Source of the DNA: an uncultured Eubacteriales bacterium
GTDB lineage: Bacteria > Bacillota_A > Clostridia > Oscillospirales > Oscillospiraceae
NCBI GenBank assembly: GCA_949739085.1
Contig: CATIYU010000115.1
Span: 1 to 6,417, forward strand
Length of the DNA: 6,417 nt
Direction: 5' to 3'
Positions 1 to 4,327 of this stretch are shown here, piece by piece. The notes below the pieces were generated by a model. It worked only from the letters and a program-made list of their open reading frames with translations, did no database searches and was not told the origin of the DNA. Numbering within the stretch: position 1 is the stretch's first letter; the number at the start of each line of letters is the position of its first letter. The position numbers and the translations under genes are program-made.

Positions 1-82
1 CGTTCCTGCCGTCAAAGCGGAACTCCATGTGCTCGTAACACTTGAAATTTTCAAGCGTCAGGGAAATGAGCTGCATTTTCAT
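1..82 (-). CDS. AAA-type ATPase, SbcC/RecF-like, N-terminus only (runs off left edge)
   Basis: Only the first 27 codons are present. The protein starts MKMQLISLTLENFKCYEHME and continues FRFDGRN. This pattern (a beta strand, then L-x-N-F-[KR] and a short acidic strand just before a Walker A loop) is typical of the N-terminus of SbcC/RecF/SMC-like ATPases, which phages often carry in early recombination or replication modules. The Walker A motif lies outside the window. The ATG at 80-82 has a GGAAAGGAAAA ribosome site at suitable distance; a second ATG two codons later is less well placed. The start overlaps the stop of a doubtful upstream reading frame as ATGA. The gene is the last in this window of the leftward operon. 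Recognition rests on a short stretch, so the exact subfamily is open. Confidence 0.75.
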   Translation of the reverse strand, partial: MKMQLISLTLENFKCYEHMEFRFDGRN

Positions 83-276
83 GATTGCATTTTCCTTTCC
101 GGCCTGCTATACTGCAGGTGTACTGAATTGTTTTTTGCCCCTTGGCCCGTTCGGGTGTGCGACCACCCGGCGGGCCTTTGCGCATCACAGTAATCTCTCT
201 GTTCCAGAGAAATAGCAAGTTGATTCAGATGTTGGGAGGTGGACCGGATCAGGAAGATGCTCTCCGGCTGCTCCAC
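79..276 (-). CDS. Doubtful 65-aa reading frame between the Cys-rich gene and the ATPase
   Basis: An open frame starts from GTG at 276 and ends in TGA overlapping the ATPase ATG (ATGA), which is what coupled phage genes look like. Its first half (ESIFLIRSTSQHLNQLAISL, then EQRDYCDAQ) reads like a real helical protein. The second half runs through a GC-rich hairpin and reads like non-coding sequence. The AGGAG motif directly abuts the GTG, leaving no spacing, so initiation is poorly supported. It may be a remnant whose end was replaced by the hairpin unit, or it may be chance. I recognise no family. Confidence 0.25.
   Translation of the reverse strand: MEQPESIFLIRSTSQHLNQLAISLEQRDYCDAQRPAGWSHTRTGQGAKNNSVHLQYSRPERKMQS
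85..113 (+). promoter_or_regulatory. Plus-strand promoter of candidate small RNA 1
   Basis: The -35 box is TTGCAT (85-90), the spacer is 17 bp, and the -10 box is TATACT (108-113), which matches the consensus at 5 of 6 positions. It points against the leftward operon, and its -35 box lies over the ATPase ribosome site. The same arrangement recurs at 1889-1917 and 3537-3565, which raises confidence. Confidence 0.5.
120..179 (+). ncRNA. Candidate small antisense RNA 1 ending in a GC-rich hairpin
   Basis: Predicted to start about 7 nt after the -10 box at 108-113. It contains TTGCCCC (136-142), then a hairpin at 144-176. Arms GGCCCG and CGGGCC enclose arms CGGGTG and CACCCG, with a TT/G internal loop and a TGCGAC terminal loop, followed by only three T residues. 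It would be complementary to the leader of the ATPase mRNA. Termination looks weaker than in the two sister units. The ends are estimates. Confidence 0.4.
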
Positions 277-290
277 CTCCTGGAAAGTTC

Positions 291-488
291 TTATTTCCCC
301 ATCCTAAGCAGCTTGTCCATGGGACATTGCCTGCAATAGCTATCCAACAGGTCCCCGTTCGTCAGGGGCCAGCGGCAGTATCTGTCGCAGAACTGCTCCG
401 CCACTTCCTCCATCAGCTGTTCCAGGCAGCTGGCGTGCATCGCCGGACCGGCCGCAACGGGTTTGCCGCAGATCTTACAGTTTGCCAT
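291..488 (-). CDS. 65-aa Cys-rich phage protein, probably zinc-binding
   Basis: The sequence opens MANCKICGKPVAAGPAMHAS and holds two likely metal clusters. The first is C4-x2-C7 with H18-x2-C21; the second is C34-x3-C38 with C52-x2-C55. The CxxC/HxxC spacing points to zinc ribbons rather than disulphides. Small proteins of this design (xxCxICGKP, MHxxC, then CDxYCRWP) are frequent in early operons of clostridial phages, and their function is unknown to me. The ATG at 486-488 has a GAGGAGG ribosome site 7-8 bp upstream. The gene lies 42 nt after the stop of the 3D-domain gene and is read in the same operon. About 200 nt separate it from the ATPase, and that gap holds a hairpin unit. Confidence 0.8.
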   Translation of the reverse strand: MANCKICGKPVAAGPAMHASCLEQLMEEVAEQFCDRYCRWPLTNGDLLDSYCRQCPMDKLLRMGK

Positions 489-530
489 GTGTCTCCTCCT
501 CTCTGTCTCATTGCCCTGGTCGTGGCAGCT

Positions 531-1121
531 TTACGGCTCCACCCACACGTCCGCCGTCAGCTGGCCGAACGCCAGGGCCTCACAGTGGGTCTGCATACAA
601 ATATCCACATGCAGGCCCTTTACCCCGCCGCCGGTGTCTGCCGCCAGGTAGCGTTTGCCGTCGATGATGACCGTGCTGCCCAGGGGAATGACCTCCGGGT
701 CCACCGCGCATACCCCCGGTGTGACGGGCAGTCCGGTGGCGGTGAGGCCATCCCCGGTACCGCAGATGTGGGGGTAGGTTTCGCAGCAGTAGGCGGTAAT
801 TTGGCATTCGCCTATGTACTGATACGCGCCCGCCGCCTCGAACGCCGCCGCCTGCGCGGACCGCTCCTGCCGTTCCCGGGCCATGTCCAGGGCCAGGGCG
901 CCCAGTTCACCCACCGCCTGGTCCCGCACCGCCTCCGCGTGCTGGAGTTCCAGCTGGAGCTTGTACAACTCCGACCGCGAACGGTTTTCGTTGTGGTGCA
1001 GCAGGGCGTACAGGGCGGTATTGCAGACTGTGGACACGATCAGCAGTCCGGCGGCGGCACGCTGCCATGCGCAGATTTCCAGCCGCAGGGGCTTGCGGGC
1101 GGCGCGGGTTAGGTCTCCCAT
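531..1121 (-). CDS. Membrane-anchored 3D-domain protein (RlpA-like double-psi beta-barrel fold)
   Basis: A 196-aa protein. Residues about 22-41 are a hydrophobic segment (AAAGLLIVSTVCNTALYALL) that should act as a membrane anchor with the C-terminus outside the cell. Residues about 45-97 are a charged, Leu/Ala/Glu-rich helix, likely coiled coil. Residues about 104-194 match the 3D domain, named for its three conserved aspartates: D141 in AVDPEVIPLGS, D162 in AADTGGGVKG and D173 in HVDI. This domain is known from peptidoglycan-active proteins such as lytic transglycosylase-like enzymes, so a cell-wall role is likely though not proven for phage versions. I chose the ATG at 1119-1121 because AAAAGGAGTG lies 6-7 bp before it; the upstream in-frame ATG at 1145 lacks this. 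The start is 5 nt after the stop of the repeat-protein gene, so the two are probably coupled. Confidence 0.85.
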   Translation of the reverse strand: MGDLTRAARKPLRLEICAWQRAAAGLLIVSTVCNTALYALLHHNENRSRSELYKLQLELQHAEAVRDQAVGELGALALDMARERQERSAQAAAFEAAGAYQYIGECQITAYCCETYPHICGTGDGLTATGLPVTPGVCAVDPEVIPLGSTVIIDGKRYLAADTGGGVKGLHVDICMQTHCEALAFGQLTADVWVEP

Positions 1122-1126
1122 GGATA

Positions 1127-1684
1127 TCACTCCTTTTGCAGCCAAATTACCCCAGGCGCGAGATTCTGAGGTTTTTCCTTAGATATAACTACCGCGTATT
1201 GTTTTTTTAGATGTTGAGGCGCTGAAAGACCTGCCTCAATGGCCCCGCCTGCCTTGATGGACTCGCCTGCCTCGATGGGCCCGCCTGCCCTGATGGACTC
1301 GCCTGCCTCGATGAACCAGCCTGCCTCGATGGGCCCGCCTGCCCTGATGGACTCGCCTGCCTCGATGGACCAGCCTGCCTCGATGGGCCCGCCTGTTGTG
1401 ATAGACTTCACCTTTACATTTTTTCGAAACAGAAGTGTGCCAGCAAAAACAATATTCTTATCTGGTGCGTTAAGCTCGCTTTCGTAAGTACGTATATCAG
1501 AGGTTGGGCCCACATGTGACAGAAGCCAATTGGCAAAATCGAGCTTGTCCTCCTCTGCACATCGGTCCAATACAGTCTGATACTCGCCGCCTTCTGGGAA
1601 CGCCGCAGAAAATGCCCGCTGGCTGTCCTGGCAGGCCCCAAGCTTATTCAGATACTCCAGTGTAATGAAAAAAGTTCCTTCCAT
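1127..1684 (-). CDS. Hexapeptide-repeat phage protein of unknown function
   Basis: A 185-aa protein in three parts. Residues 1-60 carry an acidic helical region with the pattern ACQDSQRAFSAAFPEGGEYQ, then a Trp-Leu-Leu motif, resembling a helical region seen at the N-terminus of other phage repeat proteins. Residues about 101-154 are nine tandem hexapeptides of the form I-[ERK]-A-G-x-x, expected to stack as a beta-helix or beta-roll. Residues 155-185 form a short cap. Such structures usually act as rigid binding or mimicry surfaces, but no function can be read here. The ATG at 1682-1684 has GAGGGGGTG upstream at good spacing; the in-frame ATG at 1717 lies inside the preceding gene and is less likely. 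The gene is 14 nt after the preceding stop and 5 nt before the 3D-domain gene. Confidence 0.75.
   Translation of the reverse strand: MEGTFFITLEYLNKLGACQDSQRAFSAAFPEGGEYQTVLDRCAEEDKLDFANWLLSHVGPTSDIRTYESELNAPDKNIVFAGTLLFRKNVKVKSITTGGPIEAGWSIEAGESIRAGGPIEAGWFIEAGESIRAGGPIEAGESIKAGGAIEAGLSAPQHLKKQYAVVISKEKPQNLAPGVIWLQKE
1223..1384 (-). repeat. Nine 18-bp coding repeats arranged in a 54-bp higher-order repeat
   Basis: The array encodes IEAGWS, IEAGES, IRAGGP, IEAGWF, IEAGES, IRAGGP, IEAGES, IKAGGA and IEAGLS. The 54-bp blocks at 1283-1336 and 1337-1390 differ at a single base, so one is probably a recent duplication. The neighbouring 36-bp block at 1247-1282 lacks the middle unit. The array stays in frame throughout. 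Confidence 0.9.
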
Positions 1685-1698
1685 GTTTCTACACCCCC

Positions 1699-1845
1699 TC
1701 ACGCCGGTTCCTGACACAGCTTGCTAAGCCTGTCCAACTCCGCTGCGCTGAGCCGTCCGCTCTCGAACGCCTCCTTCAAATACTTCTCCCTGGCCGCTGG
1801 ATACGCCTCCAAAAGGCAGGACCGGTAATCGTCATACGTCTTCAT
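1699..1845 (-). CDS. 48-aa hypothetical phage protein
   Basis: A short gene reading MKTYDDYRSCLLEAYPAARE, then KYLKEAFESGRLSAAELDRL and a short tail. It is hydrophilic and almost wholly helical, with a small two-helix bundle likely. The ribosome site GGGAGGAAGC lies 4-6 bp before the ATG at 1843-1845. The stop TGA is 14 nt before the start of the hexapeptide-repeat gene, whose ribosome site it nearly touches. It is the first gene after a gap of about 150 nt that contains candidate small RNA 2 on the other strand. I recognise no domain. The evidence for expression is position, ribosome site and codon use. Confidence 0.65.
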   Translation of the reverse strand: MKTYDDYRSCLLEAYPAAREKYLKEAFESGRLSAAELDRLSKLCQEPA

Positions 1846-1888
1846 ATTGCTTCCTCCCGTCAGAAATTTTATAGTTTCTCCGGTTCAC

Positions 1889-1917
1889 TTGTGTTTTGCC
1901 GCAGCACGTGTTATAAT
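1889..1917 (+). promoter_or_regulatory. Plus-strand promoter of candidate small RNA 2
   Basis: The -35 box is TTGTGT (1889-1894), the spacer is 17 bp, and the -10 box TATAAT (1912-1917) is a perfect match. It opposes the leftward operon and lies in the leader of the 48-aa gene at 1699-1845. Confidence 0.6.
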
Positions 1918-1923
1918 AAAAAT

Positions 1924-1998
1924 TGCGAACTGTACCCGCTAATATAGTTCTGCGCTTTGCCCCACCAGGGATTGTCTGGCCCCGGTGGGGCAGATTTT
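1924..1998 (+). ncRNA. Candidate small antisense RNA 2 ending in a GC-rich hairpin
   Basis: From the predicted start near 1924 the transcript runs about 35 nt of mixed sequence, then TTTGCCCC and a hairpin at 1959-1991. Eight-base arms GCCCCACC and GGTGGGGC enclose an inner CAGGG/CCCCG-type stem, followed by AGATTTTTA. The T run starts 2-3 nt after the stem, as in an intrinsic terminator. The 3' end meets the stop codon of the 48-aa gene at 1998-2144. No convincing plus-strand protein is encoded in it. The ends are estimates. Confidence 0.5.
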
Positions 1999-2144
1999 TA
2001 CTCCTCGTTCTCCCGTTCCTCCACGATCTCTACGCCGTCAAAGTGTTTCTCCAGTTCCCGTGCCTCCCGCTTAGCGTCCCCCAGGAACTGGAATCGCCGC
2101 TCCAGCTGGTTGCCGTCGTGCCCGCACCAGCGAACGATGTACAT
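1998..2144 (-). CDS. 48-aa hypothetical phage protein, charged
   Basis: Reads MYIVRWCGHDGNQLERRFQF, then LGDAKREARELEKHFDGVEI and VEERENEE. It has a short beta-like start (YIVRW), a charged helix, a second strand (GVEIVEE) and an acidic tail, so a small alpha/beta fold is plausible. The ribosome site GGGGGGTGATC precedes the ATG at 2142-2144. It follows the Gly-rich micro-ORF by 25 nt. The TAA is followed on the mRNA by AAATCT and the hairpin at 1959-1991. I recognise no family. Confidence 0.65.
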   Translation of the reverse strand: MYIVRWCGHDGNQLERRFQFLGDAKREARELEKHFDGVEIVEERENEE

Positions 2145-2169
2145 AAGATCACCCCCCACTTATTAGTAA

Positions 2170-2214
2170 TTAGCCGTCGCCGTCGCCGTAGCCGTAGCCA
2201 ATCAATCCCCCCAT
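2170..2214 (-). CDS. 14-aa Gly/Tyr/Asp-rich micro-ORF
   Basis: Encodes MGGLIGYGYGDGDG. It starts inside the last codons of the DUF6948-like gene in another frame, and the two overlap by 13 nt. The ribosome site GAGGGGG (2222-2228) lies exactly 7 nt before the ATG, better than at many accepted genes here. Its body is the six-base repeat at 2173-2199. It may be a tiny peptide gene, the contracted remnant of a longer Gly-rich protein, or a coupling device that passes ribosomes from the upstream gene to the 48-aa gene 25 nt downstream. No function can be assigned. Confidence 0.4.
   Translation of the reverse strand: MGGLIGYGYGDGDG
2173..2199. repeat. Short tandem repeat, GCCGTC x2 then GCCGTA x2
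   Basis: Hexanucleotide units, read on the minus strand as GGC-TAC and GGC-GAC codon pairs, encode GYGYGDGDG in the micro-ORF. Repeats of this kind can change length by slippage in steps that keep the frame. Confidence 0.8.
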
Positions 2215-2573
2215 GCTGGAACCCCCTCAATACTCTTCTTTGCTTTGGACGTGATGGGTATGATCTCAATAACCTCCGTCAATATAACCATATCCACTGG
2301 CGCGGGGAATTTGCAGTTCTCTGGCTTGCTTGTACCCTGGCGAGCTAGGACCGTCAGATCGTTAGCCCCATCCCAATACCACATCCTCCGGGCGTTTCGC
2401 AGGACTGCCTTTTTCCCGTCAAGGCTCTCCACATATCCCGCGAATACCCCTGCGGAATAGGTCCGTACCATGCAGTACTCCATACCATCCAGTTTAGGCG
2501 GCATGGCCTGGATAGAATCCTTTGGGACGTAGGTGACTCCATTGATTTCAATTTCGTTTATTTTCTGCTCCAT
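2202..2573 (-). CDS. DUF6948-like phage protein
   Basis: A 123-aa protein of a common but uncharacterised phage family. The family hallmark is the central block, residues about 34-72, with YCMVRTYSAGVFAGYVESLD and then LRNARRMWYWDGAND. It is followed by a conserved KPENCKFP at about 83-90 and a beta-rich ILTEVIEIIPIT near 97-108. I recall this as DUF6948. The fold appears mostly beta, and no catalytic residues stand out. The ATG at 2571-2573 is preceded by AGAGGAAAGG at 3-5 bp; an upstream in-frame ATG at 2603 lies within the end of the preceding gene and was rejected. The 3' end overlaps the micro-ORF by 13 nt. Confidence 0.8.
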   Translation of the reverse strand: MEQKINEIEINGVTYVPKDSIQAMPPKLDGMEYCMVRTYSAGVFAGYVESLDGKKAVLRNARRMWYWDGANDLTVLARQGTSKPENCKFPAPVDMVILTEVIEIIPITSKAKKSIEGVPAWGD

Positions 2574-2586
2574 TTCCTTTCCTCTT

Positions 2587-2874
2587 TCAAATTTCAATAA
2601 CATGGTTGACTTCCGACAGCGCCTTTACCGCAGCATCGTATGCAGCGCGGGCCTCCGACTCGGTTTCAAACGATTTCAGTACAAGGAAGGACTTCCGGAT
2701 GGTCCATCGCCGCTCACAGCGGTACATCCTGCCAGGGACATATCCGCAGGAGAGAAATGACGCTTCCATGCCTGTCTCCTGATCAATCATAGTCGTGGTC
2801 TCTGTCAGTTCTAGACTGTCCGAGCTTCCTATCGCACAGCACACACCCGCGCTAGGATTATTGATGTAGTTCAT
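2587..2874 (-). CDS. 95-aa hypothetical phage protein
   Basis: Begins MNYINNPSAGVCCAIGSSDS. It contains a Thr-rich strand, a Cys/Tyr stretch (residues 43-53, CGYVPGRMYRC), a basic patch RRWTIRKSF and a helical C-terminus, FETESEARAAYDAAVKALSE. The pattern strand-strand-helix with FxTExEARxAYxxA resembles small phage proteins with a single alpha/beta unit, but I cannot name a family. The ATG at 2872-2874 overlaps the stop of the 55-aa Cys-rich gene as ATGA, a standard coupling signal; a weak AGGGG lies upstream. The same frame is open back to 2967, but that part lies over the 55-aa gene and is a shadow. Confidence 0.7.
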   Translation of the reverse strand: MNYINNPSAGVCCAIGSSDSLELTETTTMIDQETGMEASFLSCGYVPGRMYRCERRWTIRKSFLVLKSFETESEARAAYDAAVKALSEVNHVIEI

Positions 2875-3038
2875 GTGATTTGCGCCCCTATCTGTTTTTT
2901 CTTCTCCCGGTACGCACGCTGATATGCGGCGATCTTCTCGCGGTTCTTCTCCTGGTACGCACGCCACTCGTCATAGATGCAGTCATCGAACTTGCAGTTC
3001 AAACAGTCCTTGTCGCAAACAGGACCTAGCCTGTTCAT
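2871..3038 (-). CDS. 55-aa Cys-rich phage protein with basic repeat tail
   Basis: Starts MNRLGPVCDKDCLNCKFDDC. The four cysteines C8-x3-C12-x2-C15-x4-C20 suggest a single zinc site. The rest is a highly charged helix with the repeat RAYQEKN and RAYREKK fifteen residues apart. Small proteins with this cysteine knuckle followed by RAYxEKNREK(I/V)AAYQRAY repeats are familiar from clostridial phages, and a nucleic-acid-binding role is plausible but unproven. AAAGGAGGT lies 7-8 bp before the ATG at 3036-3038. The gene starts 15 nt after the previous stop and ends in the ATGA overlap. Confidence 0.75.
   Translation of the reverse strand: MNRLGPVCDKDCLNCKFDDCIYDEWRAYQEKNREKIAAYQRAYREKKKQIGAQIT
2899..2964 (-). 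repeat. 21-bp direct repeat, 45 bp apart, in the Cys-rich gene
   Basis: The 21-base copies at 2899-2919 and 2944-2964 read TTCTTCTCC[C/T]GG followed by TACGCACGC and differ at one base. The 45-bp spacing is 15 codons, so deletion or duplication between copies would keep the frame. The copies encode RAYQEK and RAYREK. Confidence 0.8.
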
Positions 3039-3053
3039 CTTTTGAACCTCCTT

Positions 3054-3308
3054 TCAGATTTCGAAATTAGCGGCGGGTCCCTTCTTTCGTTTGGGCCGCC
3101 CTTTCGGGACTGGCTTGCGGTCCGCCGGTTCCGCCAGGCGCACAAATCCAGTCTCGCCAGGAATCCGCTCCAGGGCGGCGCCGTTGTCCTCCACGGTAAA
3201 GCCTTCGCGCTTCGCTGTCCGTTCGGCTAAAAACTTAAGGAGAATCCCCGAACGCGACGCGGTCAGGGGCTGGACGATGGAAACGGTAAACTCGTTTATT
3301 TTCGGCAT
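3054..3308 (-). CDS. 84-aa phage protein with AT-hook-like tail
   Basis: Starts MPKINEFTVSIVQPLTASRS. Residues 1-60 look like a small alpha/beta domain: strand TVSIVQP, helix GILLKFLAERTAKREG, strand FTVEDNG. Residues 65-78 are strongly basic with KPVPKGRPKRKKG; the GRP core flanked by Lys/Arg is what an AT-hook looks like, so minor-groove DNA binding is possible. This is inference from a short motif. AGGAGGTGCGCC precedes the ATG at 3306-3308. The gene sits 10 nt after the 68-aa gene and 15 nt before the Cys-rich gene, so all three are likely co-translated. Confidence 0.7.
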   Translation of the reverse strand: MPKINEFTVSIVQPLTASRSGILLKFLAERTAKREGFTVEDNGAALERIPGETGFVRLAEPADRKPVPKGRPKRKKGPAANFEI

Positions 3309-3318
3309 GGCGCACCTC

Positions 3319-3525
3319 CTACAGATGGATGAAGTGCTCGAACGCCTCTTTGACCTCAGCTGCCCGGGTCAGGCGGTCGTCCGCCAGCAAGCGGCCCTCG
3401 GGGGTGTTCATCTGCTGGTAGACCGACGCCTCGATCTCCAGCCGCAGCGCCAGCTCCCGCAGCGCTTCAATGGTGCTGGTCAGGATTTCTTCGGGGATGG
3501 GATATTGGTTATCGGGCATATTCAT
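3319..3525 (-). CDS. 68-aa helical hypothetical phage protein
   Basis: Reads MNMPDNQYPIPEEILTSTIE, then a long amphipathic helix (ALRELALRLEIEASVYQQ), a turn (NTPEGR) and a second helix ending EVKEAFEHFIHL. A two-helix hairpin, possibly oligomeric, is likely. The ribosome site AAGGAGGAAAGCC points to the ATG at 3523-3525. The frame is open further upstream to 3645, but that part crosses the hairpin at 3605-3637 and is not needed. The small-RNA promoter -35 box on the other strand starts 12 nt from this start codon. Function unknown. Confidence 0.65.
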   Translation of the reverse strand: MNMPDNQYPIPEEILTSTIEALRELALRLEIEASVYQQMNTPEGRLLADDRLTRAAEVKEAFEHFIHL

Positions 3526-3536
3526 GGCTTTCCTCC

Positions 3537-3565
3537 TTGATTTCCGCCCCGTTCTCCGGTATAAT
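3537..3565 (+). promoter_or_regulatory. Plus-strand promoter of candidate small RNA 3
   Basis: The -35 box is TTGATT (3537-3542, 4 of 6 matches), the spacer is 17 bp, and the -10 box TATAAT (3560-3565) is perfect. It points away from the 68-aa gene and towards the terminator-like hairpin 40 nt downstream. It is the best of the three sister promoters. Confidence 0.65.
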
Positions 3566-3571
3566 GAAGAA

Positions 3572-3641
3572 AGAGGCTGAGTTTTGTTGGTGTTGGTCTC
3601 GCTTGCCCCTGTGAGTGTTGGTAGCACTCGCAGGGGCGTTT
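3572..3641 (+). ncRNA. Candidate small antisense RNA 3 ending in a hairpin terminator
   Basis: Predicted start near 3572. The transcript carries a G/U-rich segment (TTTTGTTGGTGTTGG, a plausible single-stranded seed region), then CTTGCCCC and the hairpin 3605-3637. Arms GCCCCTG and CAGGGGC enclose GAGTG and CACTC with loop TTGGTAG, then GTTTTC. Promoter, about 70 nt without a protein, and a stem with T run make a complete small transcription unit. It abuts the end of rha and would be antisense to the leader between rha and the 68-aa gene. The ends are estimates. Confidence 0.55.
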
Positions 3642-4286
3642 TCACGCGCTGGCGGCCTTCGCCGTCTCCGTGCTGGACACGATGCCCTTGATGGCCTGAT
3701 AGTCCAATCCCATCTCCAGCAGGACCGCAATCTGGCTCTGCCGTTTGGAGACGGCGGCGATCTCACTAGCCGTCATGTAGTCCACCGCCTTTGCCTTCTG
3801 CGGTGCGCCACGCTCCTTCCGAAGCTGGGCGGCATTCTTCCCGAGGCTGGATTTGTAGGCGAGGTCGGTATACTGCTTATAGGCCCACTTCCCGCCATCC
3901 ACCTCCGCTATCACGTCCGTCAGCTCCAGCCGGATGGGGTTCAGCTCCGCCCGGCGCATCTGCCTCCGGAGCAGTTCCGCCCGCATGGCGTAGAACTGCC
4001 GGACCAGCTCCTTCTTGAAAGCAACCACCGTCGGCGTGTTCTTCAAAAGCGTCATCAGGAACGTGGCCTGCTCCTCATTCAGCTTGATGATCTCCTCGGG
4101 ACGGCCTCCGGAACTTTCTGCCTGATATGAGGCAGAAAGTCCAAAGCTCTCAATGTCCTCTTGGTGCTTGCGGATTGCCACCTTGATTTTGCGGTGTTCA
4201 ATGCCAGTCATCTCCGTGATGACCTTCGACGTTGTAAACGGCACCGCATCCAGCTTGTTCGGATCCAGAAATACAAGTTCGGTCAT
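3642..4286 (-). CDS. Rha-family phage antirepressor
   Basis: A 214-aa protein. Residues about 16-108 match the phage regulatory protein Rha family: TSKVITEMTGIEHRKIKVAI, then RPEEIIKLNEEQATFLMTLL and VRQFYAMRAELLRRQ. This winged-helix-like domain is found in temperate phage regulators. Residues about 115-202 form a separate C-terminal domain, with YKQYTDLAYKSSLGKNAAQL and then a DYMTASEIAAVSKRQ motif, as in other phage antirepressors (ORF11CD3-like by my reading). Known antirepressors counteract the lysogenic repressor or re-set early transcription; which applies here is unknown. GAAGGAGGTGAGGG directly supports the ATG at 4284-4286. It lies second in the leftward operon, just after the Cro-like gene, which fits an early regulatory role. 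An inverted repeat sits in its coding sequence at 4113-4140. Confidence 0.85.
   Translation of the reverse strand: MTELVFLDPNKLDAVPFTTSKVITEMTGIEHRKIKVAIRKHQEDIESFGLSASYQAESSGGRPEEIIKLNEEQATFLMTLLKNTPTVVAFKKELVRQFYAMRAELLRRQMRRAELNPIRLELTDVIAEVDGGKWAYKQYTDLAYKSSLGKNAAQLRKERGAPQKAKAVDYMTASEIAAVSKRQSQIAVLLEMGLDYQAIKGIVSSTETAKAASA
4113..4140. repeat. Perfect 11-bp inverted repeat inside rha
   Basis: The arms ACTTTCTGCCT (4113-4123) and AGGCAGAAAGT (4130-4140) pair without mismatch around a 6-nt loop. They code for LSASYQAES in a variable linker of the Rha N-terminal domain. In the mRNA this would be a stable hairpin. Confidence 0.9.
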
Positions 4287-4306
4287 TCCCTCACCTCCTT
4301 CTTCCT

Positions 4307-4327
4307 CCGCCCTCTGGGCGGGGTTTT
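4307..4327 (+). terminator. Small GC hairpin with T run between the cro-like gene and rha
   Basis: CCGCCC (4307-4312), loop TCT, GGGCGG (4316-4321), then GG and TTTT. Read rightward it resembles a weak intrinsic terminator; read leftward it is a hairpin just before the rha ribosome site and could affect rha translation. I found no plus-strand promoter feeding it. Confidence 0.35.

Noticed and set aside
103..118. Short inverted repeat CCTGC-TATACT-GCAGG
   Set aside because: Only 5-bp arms and it overlaps the -10 box; too short to claim as an operator on its own.
327..1112. 261-codon plus-strand open frame
   Set aside because: Mirror image of the 3D-domain and Cys-rich genes on the minus strand; no ribosome site and an Arg/Val/Pro-rich product typical of a shadow frame.
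1223..1390. Possible CRISPR-like or minisatellite array
   Set aside because: Units are contiguous, with no unique spacers, and are in-frame codons of a minus-strand gene; the plus-strand frame here (MAPPALMDSP repeats) is a shadow.
1923..2348. 141-codon plus-strand open frame
   Set aside because: Runs through the small-RNA unit and opposite three minus-strand genes with good ribosome sites; no ribosome site of its own and no recognisable domain.
3615..4130. 171-codon plus-strand open frame
   Set aside because: Antisense of rha; Leu/Arg/His-rich composition and no start signal.
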